Positions 16,914 through 26,396 of a DNA stretch of 62,386 nt are shown here, piece after piece. Both the position numbers and the translations under genes were made by a program. The DNA lies in contig JABSSL010000044.1 of assembly GCA_013214355.1 (NCBI GenBank), positions 1 to 62,386 of the forward strand, read 5' to 3'. How positions within the stretch are numbered: the stretch's first letter is position 1; each line of letters starts with the position of its first letter. The notes below the pieces were generated by a model. That model was not told where the DNA came from and ran no database searches. It saw only the letters and a list, made by a program, of their open reading frames with translations. Source of the DNA: Saprospiraceae bacterium (GTDB lineage: Bacteria > Bacteroidota > Bacteroidia > Chitinophagales > Saprospiraceae).

Positions 16914-19148
16914 TTAGTTCCGATTCAGTTGTACTGGTAGTTTTAAGATCCGCTTCCCACAAGCCCGAAAAACAGCATTGCAAATGGCAGCAGCCACTGG
17001 TGGAGTACCGGCCTCTCCACCTCCCATGGCGGGCTGATCAGCACGATCAATCAGCTGTACCTCGATCGTCTTGGGACTCATGCTGAAGTTTGTGGAGGAA
17101 TAAGAAATCCAATCGGTGCTGGTGATTTCATACTTGTCAAATGTCACGGCTTCGGATAGCGTCCAGCCAATGGCTTGTACAATGGCTCCTTCTACTTGAT
17201 TCTTTACGCCATCCGGATTGATGATCTCTCCTACATCAACAGCCGCCCAACATTTTTGAATATTGATCCGATTATTGGGTTTATCTACGGATACCAATAC
17301 GGCCATCGCACAATAAGCTGCGTAATTCTTATACCGGCAGAAAGCATAACCTAAGCCTTCCCCGTCTTTGATCTGAACATCTTTCGTCATATCCTTCACA
17401 CCGTTCACCACATCCTTAGCTCTTTCATCTTCTAGATGAGAAAGTCGGAAGGTAATTGGATCACTCCCTGCTTTCATGGCCAATTCGTCCATAAAAGACT
17501 CAATGGCAAAAATGTTAGCAAAAGCTCCGAGACTACGCAAAGAGGAGACCCGCAAAGGCCCATCGAAATAGTGCGCCACCACCTGCATCGACGGTATGCT
17601 GTAATAAGGATCAGCATTTCGCACACCTCCCTTCAAATAACCTCGACTAGTCATTTCGAACGGCTTTGCTAGGTGCCGAGCAGGCAATAAAGTTGCCGCA
17701 TTTTTATTGGGTCTGGTGCTGTGTGAGTCGGTCCAAATATCAGATTTCCAGTAATTGATTTTTCCATCAGCATCGAGGCTCGCCTCCAATTCCATCAGCA
17801 TGGCTGAACCGTAGGGTTCCCAGCGATGCTCATCCGCCCTGGACCATCGCACCCGAATGTGTTTCCCTGGTACAGCCATGGCAAGGATGGCAGCATCAGC
17901 TGCGGCATCATCGGCTACCGTATGCCCGTAACAGCCAGCGCCAGGGCTACTGATGACGTGGATCTTTTCTTCCGGTAGCTGTAACATATTCGCTAAGCCA
18001 GCTCGCATGGGGTAAATGCCTTGGCTATGACTCCAAATGTGTAGGATCTCACCATCATATTGGGCAATGGCGCAGGCTGGGCCTAGTGCGGCGTGCATGG
18101 TATAGGGTTTGAAGAAGCTCGCCTGGTTCGTTTTGTTAGCACCTTTTTTGGGAATATCTGCTGTTCCATGTTCAACTTTAGGTGAATCAGCTATTTCTTT
18201 GAGATGCGCTGGCAATTCTTCTTGAGTAGGGAATATCGCCGGCTTTGAACAGCTTGTATATTTATCTAGTAGTTTGACCCCCGTTTCGGCTTCGTATTCT
18301 GTAGTGGTCAAAATCGCTAGAAAGTTGCTATCACGCACTACCTGTAGGATTCCTTTCGCTTTGGATCGAAATCCCCCCTCGTCGAATTTAAGTAAAGTAG
18401 ATTGATAGTTTTTGGGTCGGAGAACTCGGGCGTGTAGCATCCCAGGAAAGCGAAGATCATGGATGAACATCGGTTTCCCCTGTACCATATTGGGGAGGTC
18501 CGCCCTAGGTATGGATTTACCAACAAATTGGTAGGCTGATTTGGGTTTCAACCTGATGTCCAAAGGCACCTCTGCCTCTATCTGCTGGCCCGCCAATAGC
18601 TCATGAAACGAGATATCCTTTCCTCCCAATCCCTTGCTGCTGATATACCCATTTTGTATCCGAAGATCCGCTACGGGAACTTCCATTTGCGCGGCGGCCA
18701 GGGCTAGCAACTCTTCTCGAGCGGCGGCGGCAGCATAGCGCACTGCCATGGCACTATTTTGAATGGACCCACTCCCCGCCGTATATCCTTCATTAGGCGT
18801 GACTCCAGTCTCTGCCAAAAGGACCTCGATCCGATCCAAGTCCATACACAACTCCTCTGCCGCTACCTGTCGGATGGCATTTCGGATACCCTGCCCTAGT
18901 TCTACTTTTCCACTGAACACCCGCACCCGCCCGTCTTCCAACACCTCTAGCCAAGCATTTATCTGAGGCGTTCTACGTAAGCTGCCGGGGAGCTTTTCTA
19001 GAACGACCGCCTCCCAGGCAATGGCTTCACTTGCTGGTGTTAGTTCATTTTTGCAGGCAGGTAAAAAGGGAAGGGCGACGAGTAGTCGCCCTGTATTTTG
19101 GAGGAATTGTCGGCGTGTGTTGAGTGTAGTTGGTATTCGTCTAGACAT
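16914..19148 (-). CDS. Molybdenum hydroxylase large subunit (isoquinoline 1-oxidoreductase beta / aldehyde oxidase family)
   Basis: A 744-residue protein. The N-terminus has a twin-arginine-like signal (NTRRQFLQNTG then a hydrophobic run ending FLPAC), so it is probably Tat-exported and may be lipidated. The xanthine dehydrogenase-family molybdopterin-binding fold follows: VFSGKVELGQGI, AGSGSIQNSAM, SPGAGCYGHTVADDAAADA, and near the C-terminus GGGEAGTPPVAAAICNA, where the Glu is the expected catalytic base. IorB-type proteins work with a small 2Fe-2S subunit (IorA), but none is encoded nearby, so it uses a distant partner or is an orphan. Substrate unknown (aldehyde or N-heterocycle by family). 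It starts 45 bp after the ABC transporter gene ends on the same strand; co-transcription is possible but no functional link is evident. Confidence 0.85.
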   Translation of the reverse strand: MSRRIPTTLNTRRQFLQNTGRLLVALPFLPACKNELTPASEAIAWEAVVLEKLPGSLRRTPQINAWLEVLEDGRVRVFSGKVELGQGIRNAIRQVAAEELCMDLDRIEVLLAETGVTPNEGYTAGSGSIQNSAMAVRYAAAAAREELLALAAAQMEVPVADLRIQNGYISSKGLGGKDISFHELLAGQQIEAEVPLDIRLKPKSAYQFVGKSIPRADLPNMVQGKPMFIHDLRFPGMLHARVLRPKNYQSTLLKFDEGGFRSKAKGILQVVRDSNFLAILTTTEYEAETGVKLLDKYTSCSKPAIFPTQEELPAHLKEIADSPKVEHGTADIPKKGANKTNQASFFKPYTMHAALGPACAIAQYDGEILHIWSHSQGIYPMRAGLANMLQLPEEKIHVISSPGAGCYGHTVADDAAADAAILAMAVPGKHIRVRWSRADEHRWEPYGSAMLMELEASLDADGKINYWKSDIWTDSHSTRPNKNAATLLPARHLAKPFEMTSRGYLKGGVRNADPYYSIPSMQVVAHYFDGPLRVSSLRSLGAFANIFAIESFMDELAMKAGSDPITFRLSHLEDERAKDVVNGVKDMTKDVQIKDGEGLGYAFCRYKNYAAYCAMAVLVSVDKPNNRINIQKCWAAVDVGEIINPDGVKNQVEGAIVQAIGWTLSEAVTFDKYEITSTDWISYSSTNFSMSPKTIEVQLIDRADQPAMGGGEAGTPPVAAAICNAVFRACGKRILKLPVQLNRN

Positions 19149-19193
19149 GCGGAAGGATTTGTAGTGAAGATAGGGAAAATGCCCTTCTTTCCG

Positions 19194-21017
19194 CTACCCC
19201 ACCTCCAACATCTGACTATTGTACAACTCCGCATACAAGCCGTCTTGCAGCATGAGTTGCGTGTGGTTGCCCGTCTCTACGATGCGGCCTTGATCCATGA
19301 CGATAATGCGGTCGACGTTGCGAAGCGTGGAAAGACGGTGCGCAATGATCACGGCCGTTCGAGTGGAGGCGGCCAGGGCGGCATCAATGGCTTCCTGGAT
19401 CTCTTTCTCTGCCTTGTTGTCCAGAGAGCTGGTGGCTTCGTCGAAGACGACGATGGGGGCCGTTTCAGCTTCCAGGACGGCGCGCGCGATGGCAATCCTT
19501 TGGCGCTGACCACCGGAGAGTTTCACCCCCCTTTCTCCGACCATGGTGTCATAGCCTTTGGGGGTTTCCAGGATGAATTCATGGGCTTGCGCTTTTTGGG
19601 CGGCAGCAATGATCTCATCCATGGTAGCGTCCGGTTTGCCGTAAGCGATATTCTCTCTGAGACTACGGTGGAAGAGACTAGGATCCTGTGGGACAAGCGA
19701 GATTTTCGAGCGGACATAGGCTTGGGGCAATTGCCGGATATCAACTCCGTCGATTAACACACCACCATGCTGCACATCCATATGGCGTTGAAGAAGTGTT
19801 ACTAAGGTGGATTTACCAGAGCCACTAGGTCCTACGATGCCTACCTTTTCCCCCGCTTTTATTTCGAGGTCAAAATCTTTAAACACCTTGGTGCCGCCTG
19901 GATAGGTGAAGGATAGATCACGAAAATGAACATGTCCTCTGCGAAGTTTTCTTCTGCTTGTGCTTTCCGGATCAACGATGTCAGGTTGTGCTCGGATATG
20001 TTCCATGAATTTGTTGGCATCCGCATAGGCTTGCGTCATGGAGTTAATCATCCGGGAGAAGTTCCACACTTCATTCGAAATGTTTCGCGCGTAGTAAAGG
20101 ATCAAAACAATCGTACCTGGACTAATTCGGCCGGTCATCCAGTGGTAGGCACCAGCAACTAGTACAAAGACATCGAGAATGACTAGCATTCCACCTTGTA
20201 GGCCATTCCGCCAACGACTCCAGTATTTGTTTCGCATTCTGGCATGGTATCTCACCTCATTGCGCTTTTGAAAATGCCCCTCTTCTCGTTTTTCCGCTCC
20301 AAAAGTCTTGATCGTCATGGCATTACTTAAATTATCAGCGAGCAGGCCCGTCATGCTGGAGTTCAGTGCGGCAACTTTGCGTTCGTGTTTAAGCTTCCTT
20401 TTAGAGACTAACACCACAACGATGAGGTAAAGGATAAACCAAAGCAGAATACCTATGGCACCGATGGGAAAAATGAAAGCCAAGGCTACTAAACTACCGG
20501 TGAATACGATCAGCCACCAGAAGAAGGTGAAAGTGCCATGATCCATGAACACATCGAAGGCTCCGCGCATTTGTCGATGGTCATTCAGTAAGGCTCCGGC
20601 AAAATTGTTGACAAAAAACCTTCTGCCGTGCTTTAGATAGTCGCCAAACATGCCATTTTCGAGATTGCGTACAGTTCCCATTCGGAAGTAGTCAAAAAAC
20701 CAATCCCCCGCCCGGTACATCAAAACTCGAGTGAGGGATAGTATGCCTACGATAATGATTAATTGTATCAGATTCTGGTAGCGGCTAGCTAAGAGTTCAT
20801 CAGCTATCTCGCTGGAAGCAACCACCATGCCATCTACGATTTTTTGGTAGTAAATAGGCGTTAGGATGTGTTCAGCTACAATACCAATGGCGTAGAAGAA
20901 GTAAATACCAAGGAAATAGTATTTATAGGGTCTTGCCGCTGCGGCCCAATATTTGACCATTTCCTTGAACTGTTGAAAAACGCTGCCTTGTGATTTTGGA
21001 AAGGATTGGATGCTCAT
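19194..21017 (-). CDS. ABC transporter, fused permease and ATP-binding protein (exporter type)
   Basis: A 607-residue half-transporter with an N-terminal six-helix membrane domain (about 30-330) and a C-terminal nucleotide-binding domain. Walker A is GPSGSGKST, the signature is LSGGQRQR, Walker B is IVVFDEATSSLD and the switch His is in IIAHRLST, so it should be active as a homodimer. The class is that of MsbA/lipid or peptide exporters; the substrate cannot be told from the sequence. It is the first gene before the molybdenum hydroxylase gene on the same strand. No accessory periplasmic protein or outer-membrane channel is encoded next to it. Confidence 0.9.
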   Translation of the reverse strand: MSIQSFPKSQGSVFQQFKEMVKYWAAAARPYKYYFLGIYFFYAIGIVAEHILTPIYYQKIVDGMVVASSEIADELLASRYQNLIQLIIIVGILSLTRVLMYRAGDWFFDYFRMGTVRNLENGMFGDYLKHGRRFFVNNFAGALLNDHRQMRGAFDVFMDHGTFTFFWWLIVFTGSLVALAFIFPIGAIGILLWFILYLIVVVLVSKRKLKHERKVAALNSSMTGLLADNLSNAMTIKTFGAEKREEGHFQKRNEVRYHARMRNKYWSRWRNGLQGGMLVILDVFVLVAGAYHWMTGRISPGTIVLILYYARNISNEVWNFSRMINSMTQAYADANKFMEHIRAQPDIVDPESTSRRKLRRGHVHFRDLSFTYPGGTKVFKDFDLEIKAGEKVGIVGPSGSGKSTLVTLLQRHMDVQHGGVLIDGVDIRQLPQAYVRSKISLVPQDPSLFHRSLRENIAYGKPDATMDEIIAAAQKAQAHEFILETPKGYDTMVGERGVKLSGGQRQRIAIARAVLEAETAPIVVFDEATSSLDNKAEKEIQEAIDAALAASTRTAVIIAHRLSTLRNVDRIIVMDQGRIVETGNHTQLMLQDGLYAELYNSQMLEVG

Positions 21018-21144
21018 GATTTGTCGGATAAAATGGATAGATATTTATTGCAATGCAGAATCCATAACCGACAATACCATAAAAGAATTCCCGAAGCTCC
21101 AGAAACGTATTAAGATGATCTGAAGTTTAGCAAGATATTTACCT

Positions 21145-22605
21145 CTAGGTTTGACCTCCGATAACTGCCTCCGCTTCCATCTCCACCAAATATCCATCCC
21201 CAATAAGATCCGCTCTGATCAAAGTGTTAGCGGGCTGAACGTGGGCAAAGCGCTGGCCATGTGCCCGGGAGATCGGTTCCCAGTCGTTCATGTTTTGGAT
21301 GTAGACACGGGTACGAACTACATCTTCCAGTCGGCCTCCAAGAGATTGGATGGCACCTTCAATTTTGTCGAGAACAAAGTGAGCCTGCGCACCAGGATCG
21401 CTACCTCCTATCATCTTATCCCCGTGCGTGGCGGTAGTCCCTGAGACAAGAATTCGATTCCCTTTCTTAATCGCGCGACTGAATCCCGCTAGATCTTCCC
21501 AAATGGTGCCACTTAGTGCTTGTGTCCGATCTGGGCTCTGTGACTTGACTGGATAGGGGGAAGGGAAATGGGTTAAATGATGACTGAGATCACCCGCCGC
21601 CGTGAGGAAGGGCGGTTTCCGATATTCATCGCCGCAATCGCCTGGGATCGGCCTAAATTGACTGATGATAGCATCGATAGCCTGGCGGTTGGCATCACTT
21701 AACTCAAAGTTGAATAAGCGAAGGTTATCCTGGATATGCTCTGATTGTCCCAATCTTGCCCCAATAATTACACCTCCAACAGCCTCTTGTGCTAGAATGT
21801 ATTTCGTGGCAACATTTGCGATAGATACCTGATGTTCATTGGCTATCGATCGGAGCGTTTGCAGTAGTTTTTGTAGAGAAGCCCAACCTCCAGCGATATC
21901 CAAGAAGCGTTTATATTTCATCTGAGACCAGGTGTCCATCTCATCTACGGGGCGCTCTGCTTGTCCTAGCCATTTATCCGATAATAACCCTCCCGCCAAA
22001 GTACCGTAGGCGAGGAGGTGCACACCATGCTTTCGGCAAACCTCCGTCAATCCCTTAGCAGCTCGCTGATCCAGTAAGGAAAAGGAGACTTGATTAGAGA
22101 CAACTTGAATTCCACTTTCCAAAATCATATTCAAATGAGCGGCGTCGAAATTGGTGAGGCCTAGGTGTCGAATAAGGCCTTCTTCCTTGAGCTCCTGCAA
22201 CCAGAAAAGGTCATCTAGCCAGGCAGGATCAGCGTAGTTCCAGGCGTGGTATTGTAGTAAATCAATTTGTTCTTGCTGCAGGCGTTGGAGAGAAAGTTCA
22301 ATAGCCTTTCTTACGGTATCCTTGCTCCGTTCGGCTTGAACATCTGGCACCCATTTAGTGAAAAATTGGGCTCCAGCTCCCGGTGCTTTTTTTCCGAATA
22401 TTCCCGCTATGAGTTCTGCTGATCCATAGTGATCAGCCATGTCAAAGGTCATCAATCCGGCCCGGGTATAGGCCTCCATGTGGTTGGCCGCTTGTTCAAG
22501 ATCCAAGGCTTTTCCACTCCGTTCCATATCGGCAATCTGCCAAAGTCCAGTTAGAATTCGTGATATCTTAAGGTTGGGAGCGAGTTGAGTATATCTTTCT
22601 TGCAT
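21145..22605 (-). CDS. Aldo/keto reductase fused to a RidA-like domain
   Basis: A 486-residue two-domain enzyme. Residues 1-330 are an aldo/keto reductase with the tetrad Asp55, Tyr60 (TFDMADHYGSAE), Lys84 (FFTKW) and His120 (LLQYHAW); the cofactor-binding end is GVIIGARLGQSEHI. Residues 350-486 are a YjgF/RidA fold (RILVSGTTATHG ... DVVRTRVYIQNMNDW ... PANTLIRADL). In true RidA deaminases the last motif is PAR with a catalytic Arg; here it is PAN, so this domain probably lacks 2-aminoacrylate deaminase activity and may bind a related metabolite. The protein is cytoplasmic and is encoded 8 bp after an amino-acid permease gene, suggesting joint uptake and reduction of a compound (inference). 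Confidence 0.85.
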   Translation of the reverse strand: MQERYTQLAPNLKISRILTGLWQIADMERSGKALDLEQAANHMEAYTRAGLMTFDMADHYGSAELIAGIFGKKAPGAGAQFFTKWVPDVQAERSKDTVRKAIELSLQRLQQEQIDLLQYHAWNYADPAWLDDLFWLQELKEEGLIRHLGLTNFDAAHLNMILESGIQVVSNQVSFSLLDQRAAKGLTEVCRKHGVHLLAYGTLAGGLLSDKWLGQAERPVDEMDTWSQMKYKRFLDIAGGWASLQKLLQTLRSIANEHQVSIANVATKYILAQEAVGGVIIGARLGQSEHIQDNLRLFNFELSDANRQAIDAIISQFRPIPGDCGDEYRKPPFLTAAGDLSHHLTHFPSPYPVKSQSPDRTQALSGTIWEDLAGFSRAIKKGNRILVSGTTATHGDKMIGGSDPGAQAHFVLDKIEGAIQSLGGRLEDVVRTRVYIQNMNDWEPISRAHGQRFAHVQPANTLIRADLIGDGYLVEMEAEAVIGGQT

Positions 22606-22613
22606 GTTCGTGT

Positions 22614-24110
22614 TTAGTGGTTAGGGAGATCTTTAAAGGCTGTTTTAATATCTATACCGGCTTGCTTCAGTTGGCGGGTCTTCCAGAAGAAAATCATGGA
22701 GGCCAATACCAGCACTAGCAACCAAATTAGCGTTGGGCGAAAGTACCAAGCAGCTACTTCCGTTTGGAAATCTCGCCAAGTATGTACCCCGAGAAATAGG
22801 GTAAGTAGTAGAACCCCTGGGATGGCGATGGCCAATTGCGCAGATCTAGATTTGAAGATACTAATGGTTTGAGCAATGCTTGGATTGTATCGAGGCAGCC
22901 AAATAACAGTGAGGCACATCAATAGGAAGTTCACCAACATGGCTGTCACCATTATATCGATGCCCAAAAAGAAGTCGCCCGCAAGATGGCTACCAAGAAT
23001 TCCAACCGTGGCCATTCCGCCGCTGATCAGTATCGCTCCAAATGGCGTTTGATAACGGGGATGTATCCGCGCTACTTGCTTTGGGAAGATCCCATCTTCA
23101 GCCCAAGCAAACATCAAGCGGGATACCGACAATAACATGGCTGGCAGATCATTGATTAAAGCAATCGCCGCACCCAAGGTAATTGCAATGGTCCAGCCAG
23201 GGGAAAGCACGATCCCTAAAAGACCAGGCGCGGAAATGTCTCTTTGAGCAGCTTCCTCCGCTACATACGACCAAGGAACGGTGTGGTAAACCGCAGAGGT
23301 AAATATGAAATAATAGAGGCTAACTGTCCCTATAGCTAAGGCAATCGCTAAAGGTAGGGACCGCTTGGGATTACGCGCTTCCCCACCCGCCTGGGCAATC
23401 GCATCAAAACCAATGAAACTGGCAAACAAGATAGCTGAGGCAGATAAAAGCGTCATCAAGGGCAAACTACTTTCCTGTTGTGGCAGTGTCCGGCCTTCTT
23501 TCTCCAATAAGTGGGCTGCAAATTCAGCCTGATCATAACTGAATCCCGCAATGACAACAATGGCTCCTAATCCGAACATCACAATCATGAGCGGGATTAC
23601 GATCTTTTCATAAGATCGAATCCCCAGCAGATTTATACCTACAAAAAACCACAACAATAGGAGGGCCAAGATTACTCGTACTGAACCTTGTCCGAGCCAG
23701 GCGCTTACATGCTGCCAATCCAGGGCATCGGCTATATCCCGGAAAAAAGGAATGATGATATAGGAAATGACGCCAATCGCAATCGATAAACCAAACCATT
23801 GCGAAAAGCTCGCAATAAAACCCAGATAAGGGTGCAAACCTCGACTGGCATACAAATAACTTCCACCTGCTCGGGGCATCGCCGTAGATAAAATAGCATA
23901 GGCAATGGCCGCAAAAATGGCAGGCAAAGCGGCGAAGAAAAAGGCCGGCAAGACGTTCGGACCTATCCCTGGGACATGCCGCTGGATCATGAAGGGAACT
24001 ACGTAGATAGAAGCGCCCAACATGGAACAGATTCCGGTGGCGGCTAGGCCAATCAAGCCTAGTTGTCTATCCAAACCCGGTTGAGCTTGAGGCTTAGGTG
24101 TTTTTTCCAT
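22614..24110 (-). CDS. APC-family amino acid permease
   Basis: A 498-residue integral membrane protein with about 12 hydrophobic helices. The first helix carries the APC-fold substrate loop GLAATGICSMLGASIYV, and helix six has the FIGFDAIAQAGGEARNPKRSLP motif typical of basic and neutral amino acid transporters of the APC superfamily. It should import an amino acid or related amine by proton or exchange coupling. It is the promoter-proximal gene of an operon with the aldo/keto reductase-RidA fusion (8 bp apart). Its promoter lies in the 24111-24309 stretch. Substrate not predictable by eye. Confidence 0.88.
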   Translation of the reverse strand: MEKTPKPQAQPGLDRQLGLIGLAATGICSMLGASIYVVPFMIQRHVPGIGPNVLPAFFFAALPAIFAAIAYAILSTAMPRAGGSYLYASRGLHPYLGFIASFSQWFGLSIAIGVISYIIIPFFRDIADALDWQHVSAWLGQGSVRVILALLLLWFFVGINLLGIRSYEKIVIPLMIVMFGLGAIVVIAGFSYDQAEFAAHLLEKEGRTLPQQESSLPLMTLLSASAILFASFIGFDAIAQAGGEARNPKRSLPLAIALAIGTVSLYYFIFTSAVYHTVPWSYVAEEAAQRDISAPGLLGIVLSPGWTIAITLGAAIALINDLPAMLLSVSRLMFAWAEDGIFPKQVARIHPRYQTPFGAILISGGMATVGILGSHLAGDFFLGIDIMVTAMLVNFLLMCLTVIWLPRYNPSIAQTISIFKSRSAQLAIAIPGVLLLTLFLGVHTWRDFQTEVAAWYFRPTLIWLLVLVLASMIFFWKTRQLKQAGIDIKTAFKDLPNH

Positions 24111-24682
24111 AAGGGCTAGTGCTTGTGGGTTGCCTTCTGAGAATTTGAATGTTTAGGAATTGCGTAAGCTTGTTGTATTCATTATTTTACCCTTGAAGAT
24201 AGGTAAACGTGCATAATTAAAGTTGAGATGATCAAAGATCTTCAGCATAGATAGTAAAACCAGGATCTTTGTTCTTCAAATTTTTAGGCTAACTAGCTAA
24301 ACCATCTCCATGAGAAAAACCTATGGCAATACTTGGTGGGGGGCTCAATGGTTAAATGCGTTCAATCATATTGACTATTCTAATAATCAGCTCAAAGAGC
24401 TATTAACACTGGACTAACCGTTCCAGAGCACCTCCCAAGCCTAAAATCCTTATTTAAAATAAACGGATGTTCTTCGTTCCTCTATGAATTTTAGTATCTT
24501 GACAGAGCGCTGAACACCACTCATCCAGTGCTCTTTACTATTCAATTCTCGTCTCATTAATTTCATTTAATCCAACTGGGGTTATCTACCCAGGTAATGT
24601 CCTCTACCATTCTTGCTAGCTTAGTGCTGCTAGGTGGGAAGCGTATTGTCCTGTGAGGTAGTTTGTATATAATGAATAGCTT
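24111..24682. other. Gene-poor interval with a SWIM-protein remnant
   Basis: This 572-bp stretch lies between the divergent permease and FkbM genes and holds both promoters. Apart from the short SWIM-protein remnant, only a weak inverted repeat (GAGCGCTG...CAGTGCTC, around 24506-24534) was noticed. No RNA gene was recognised. Confidence 0.5.
24310..24417 (+). pseudogene. N-terminal remnant of a SWIM zinc-finger family protein
   Basis: An ATG opens a 35-codon frame reading MRKTYGNTWWGAQWLNAFNH then IDYSNN, followed by QLKELLTLD and a stop. The first 25 residues match the conserved start of bacterial SWIM zinc-finger proteins (typically GxTWWGxxWLxALxxIDYxNRLPRGR), which are usually encoded beside an SNF2-type helicase. 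Here the match ends right after IDYSN and nothing SWIM-like follows, so this is most likely a scar of a deleted gene. It could still be expressed as a short peptide. Confidence 0.6.
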
Positions 24683-25522
24683 ATGTATTATATTAAACGA
24701 TTTTTGGTGCAGACTTTCCTAAGGGTTTTACATCTTCTATTTGAGAGTGAACGGGATAGAGTAGCTTTTTTGGCAAGATCATTTTTGCTGGATTTACCGA
24801 ACGTTACTTTTCTTCAAATCGGAGCGAATGATGGTAAGACCGGTGATCTCCTGTATGACTGTAAACGACAAAGAAATTGGCAAGGGGTACTCTTGGAACC
24901 ACAGCCTACAGTCTTTACTCTACTAGAGAAGAATTTTCCGGAGGATCGATACACCTTGTTGAATGCAGCTATGTCTAAAGAATCAGGAGTTGCAACCTTG
25001 TTCCAGATTAAAGACTCAGAAGCTCGCTGGGCAAATGGCTTGGCTAGTTTTAAAAAGGAATCTATCCTAGCCCATTTTGAAAGTGGATATATTCCTCGTA
25101 AACTCAGCGAGGAAGGCATAAGGATAGATGATGCCAAGGATTATAGTGATTGCATCCTTGAGAAAGACGTTAAGACCATCTCTTTTTCTGACTTGATAGA
25201 GAAGGATTATTTTCCCGCCTATGATGCAATTTTAATCGATGTAGAAGGATATGACTTTGAAATTCTTAAAATGTTGGATCTGGAAGATCCGATTTTACAA
25301 TTCATCATCTTTGAATTCAAGCATTTGAGTCAAACAGATCGGGCAGCGGCTGAAGATCTTCTCAAAAAACATCATTTTATTACCGTTAGTGGTTGGTCTG
25401 ACACCATTGGGATTAGAGGTGGCTCCTATCTCAAATGGTTCAAGCTGCTGAGAGGCCTTTATCTTGAGTCTAGAGAAAAGGCCATACCAAAGAACATTGC
25501 CTTACCCAATTCCCATTCCTAA
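24683..25522 (+). CDS. FkbM-family methyltransferase
   Basis: A 279-residue SAM-dependent methyltransferase. The SAM-binding strand-loop is VTFLQIGANDGKTGD (about 45-58), followed by the acidic end of strand two (GVLLEPQP) and the FkbM signature AILIDVEGYDFEIL near residue 190, with IIFEFKHL after it. FkbM enzymes O-methylate sugars or polyketides, and in Bacteroidota are often found in glycan or surface polysaccharide loci. It heads a compact run of three genes with a membrane protein and a GT-C-type glycosyltransferase, which supports methylation of a surface glycan (inference). Confidence 0.85.
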   Translation: MYYIKRFLVQTFLRVLHLLFESERDRVAFLARSFLLDLPNVTFLQIGANDGKTGDLLYDCKRQRNWQGVLLEPQPTVFTLLEKNFPEDRYTLLNAAMSKESGVATLFQIKDSEARWANGLASFKKESILAHFESGYIPRKLSEEGIRIDDAKDYSDCILEKDVKTISFSDLIEKDYFPAYDAILIDVEGYDFEILKMLDLEDPILQFIIFEFKHLSQTDRAAAEDLLKKHHFITVSGWSDTIGIRGGSYLKWFKLLRGLYLESREKAIPKNIALPNSHS

Positions 25523-25537
25523 TACTAAGCTGTTATC

Positions 25538-26395
25538 ATGAAAACTAAGCTGTTGTTTCTCCTTTTTCTCCTGTCCACCACGCCAACCTTAGCTGAGGAA
25601 CTGAATCATATCCTAAAGCAGAATTTTCAAGCACGCGGACAAATCCTACATCTTACTATTCGCCCAGAATTCAAAGGGGCTAGGTTTGTGGTTGGAGTAG
25701 TGAAAGCCAATGAATTGGTAGCTCATCAAGCTTATCAAGTAAGGGATATAAAACAGAATTTTGACCTCCGTTTAATGGGTAAGTTTCATGGTCAAGTAGA
25801 TTTCTTGGTGACCAACCTACCTGAAGCTGCTGTAGTGAACGCCTTTTTGAGAAAACCTTCTTTCATGGAGGAGTTTGGTCTTTTTTTTAGCCCGAAAGAT
25901 TTTAGTCCTGGCACAGTCAATTTTGCTGAAGTGAAACTCTTTATGGGGATCCCCTGGTATTTATGGGCATTGTCGGTTTCCCTATTGAGTATACTTTTCC
26001 TTCGGTTTTGGATGAAGCGTTCTTGGACTATAGCGTTGTCGGCAGGCTTTTTAGTGGGTTCTATCTTTTTTGATGTTAGTCAGATCTCAGCTCAGGTATC
26101 CATCGTAAACAATGTTGAAAAGGATTATCCCTATATCCAGGTGGTAGCGGGTACCCAGCAATTTTTAGAGAAGGTAAAACCTCATTTGGAAGAGGAGAGT
26201 TGGGCTATTCGAGGGAATTTCCCTGATGAATACCAAAAGCTCTTTCTAAGGTACCAGCTGGCTGATCAAGTTTACCAGCCGCTCATTGAATCAGAAGAGA
26301 AATACCCTAACTTTCTTATTACTGATCATTCCAATGGCCTGAATGCACAGCTGATTGAGCAAGGCCCCATTTTTCAATTACTAAAAATCAGGTAA
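25538..26395 (+). CDS. Membrane protein of unknown function in glycosyltransferase cassette
   Basis: A 285-residue protein with a cleavable signal (KLLFLLFLLSTTPTLA), an exported beta-rich domain of about 115 residues, two membrane helices (about 138-158 and 163-180, the first starting WYLWALSVSLLSILFL), and a second hydrophilic domain of about 100 residues ending LLKIR. No family is recognised. It starts 15 bp after the FkbM gene and ends 1 bp before the GT-C-like gene, so the three are almost certainly one operon. It may be an accessory subunit of glycan export or assembly. Confidence 0.6.
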   Translation: MKTKLLFLLFLLSTTPTLAEELNHILKQNFQARGQILHLTIRPEFKGARFVVGVVKANELVAHQAYQVRDIKQNFDLRLMGKFHGQVDFLVTNLPEAAVVNAFLRKPSFMEEFGLFFSPKDFSPGTVNFAEVKLFMGIPWYLWALSVSLLSILFLRFWMKRSWTIALSAGFLVGSIFFDVSQISAQVSIVNNVEKDYPYIQVVAGTQQFLEKVKPHLEEESWAIRGNFPDEYQKLFLRYQLADQVYQPLIESEEKYPNFLITDHSNGLNAQLIEQGPIFQLLKIR

Positions 26396-26396
26396 G

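Noticed and set aside
19098-19757. 219-codon plus-strand frame inside the ABC transporter gene
   Set aside because: It is antisense to the Walker A, signature and Walker B motifs, so the minus-strand gene is the real one.
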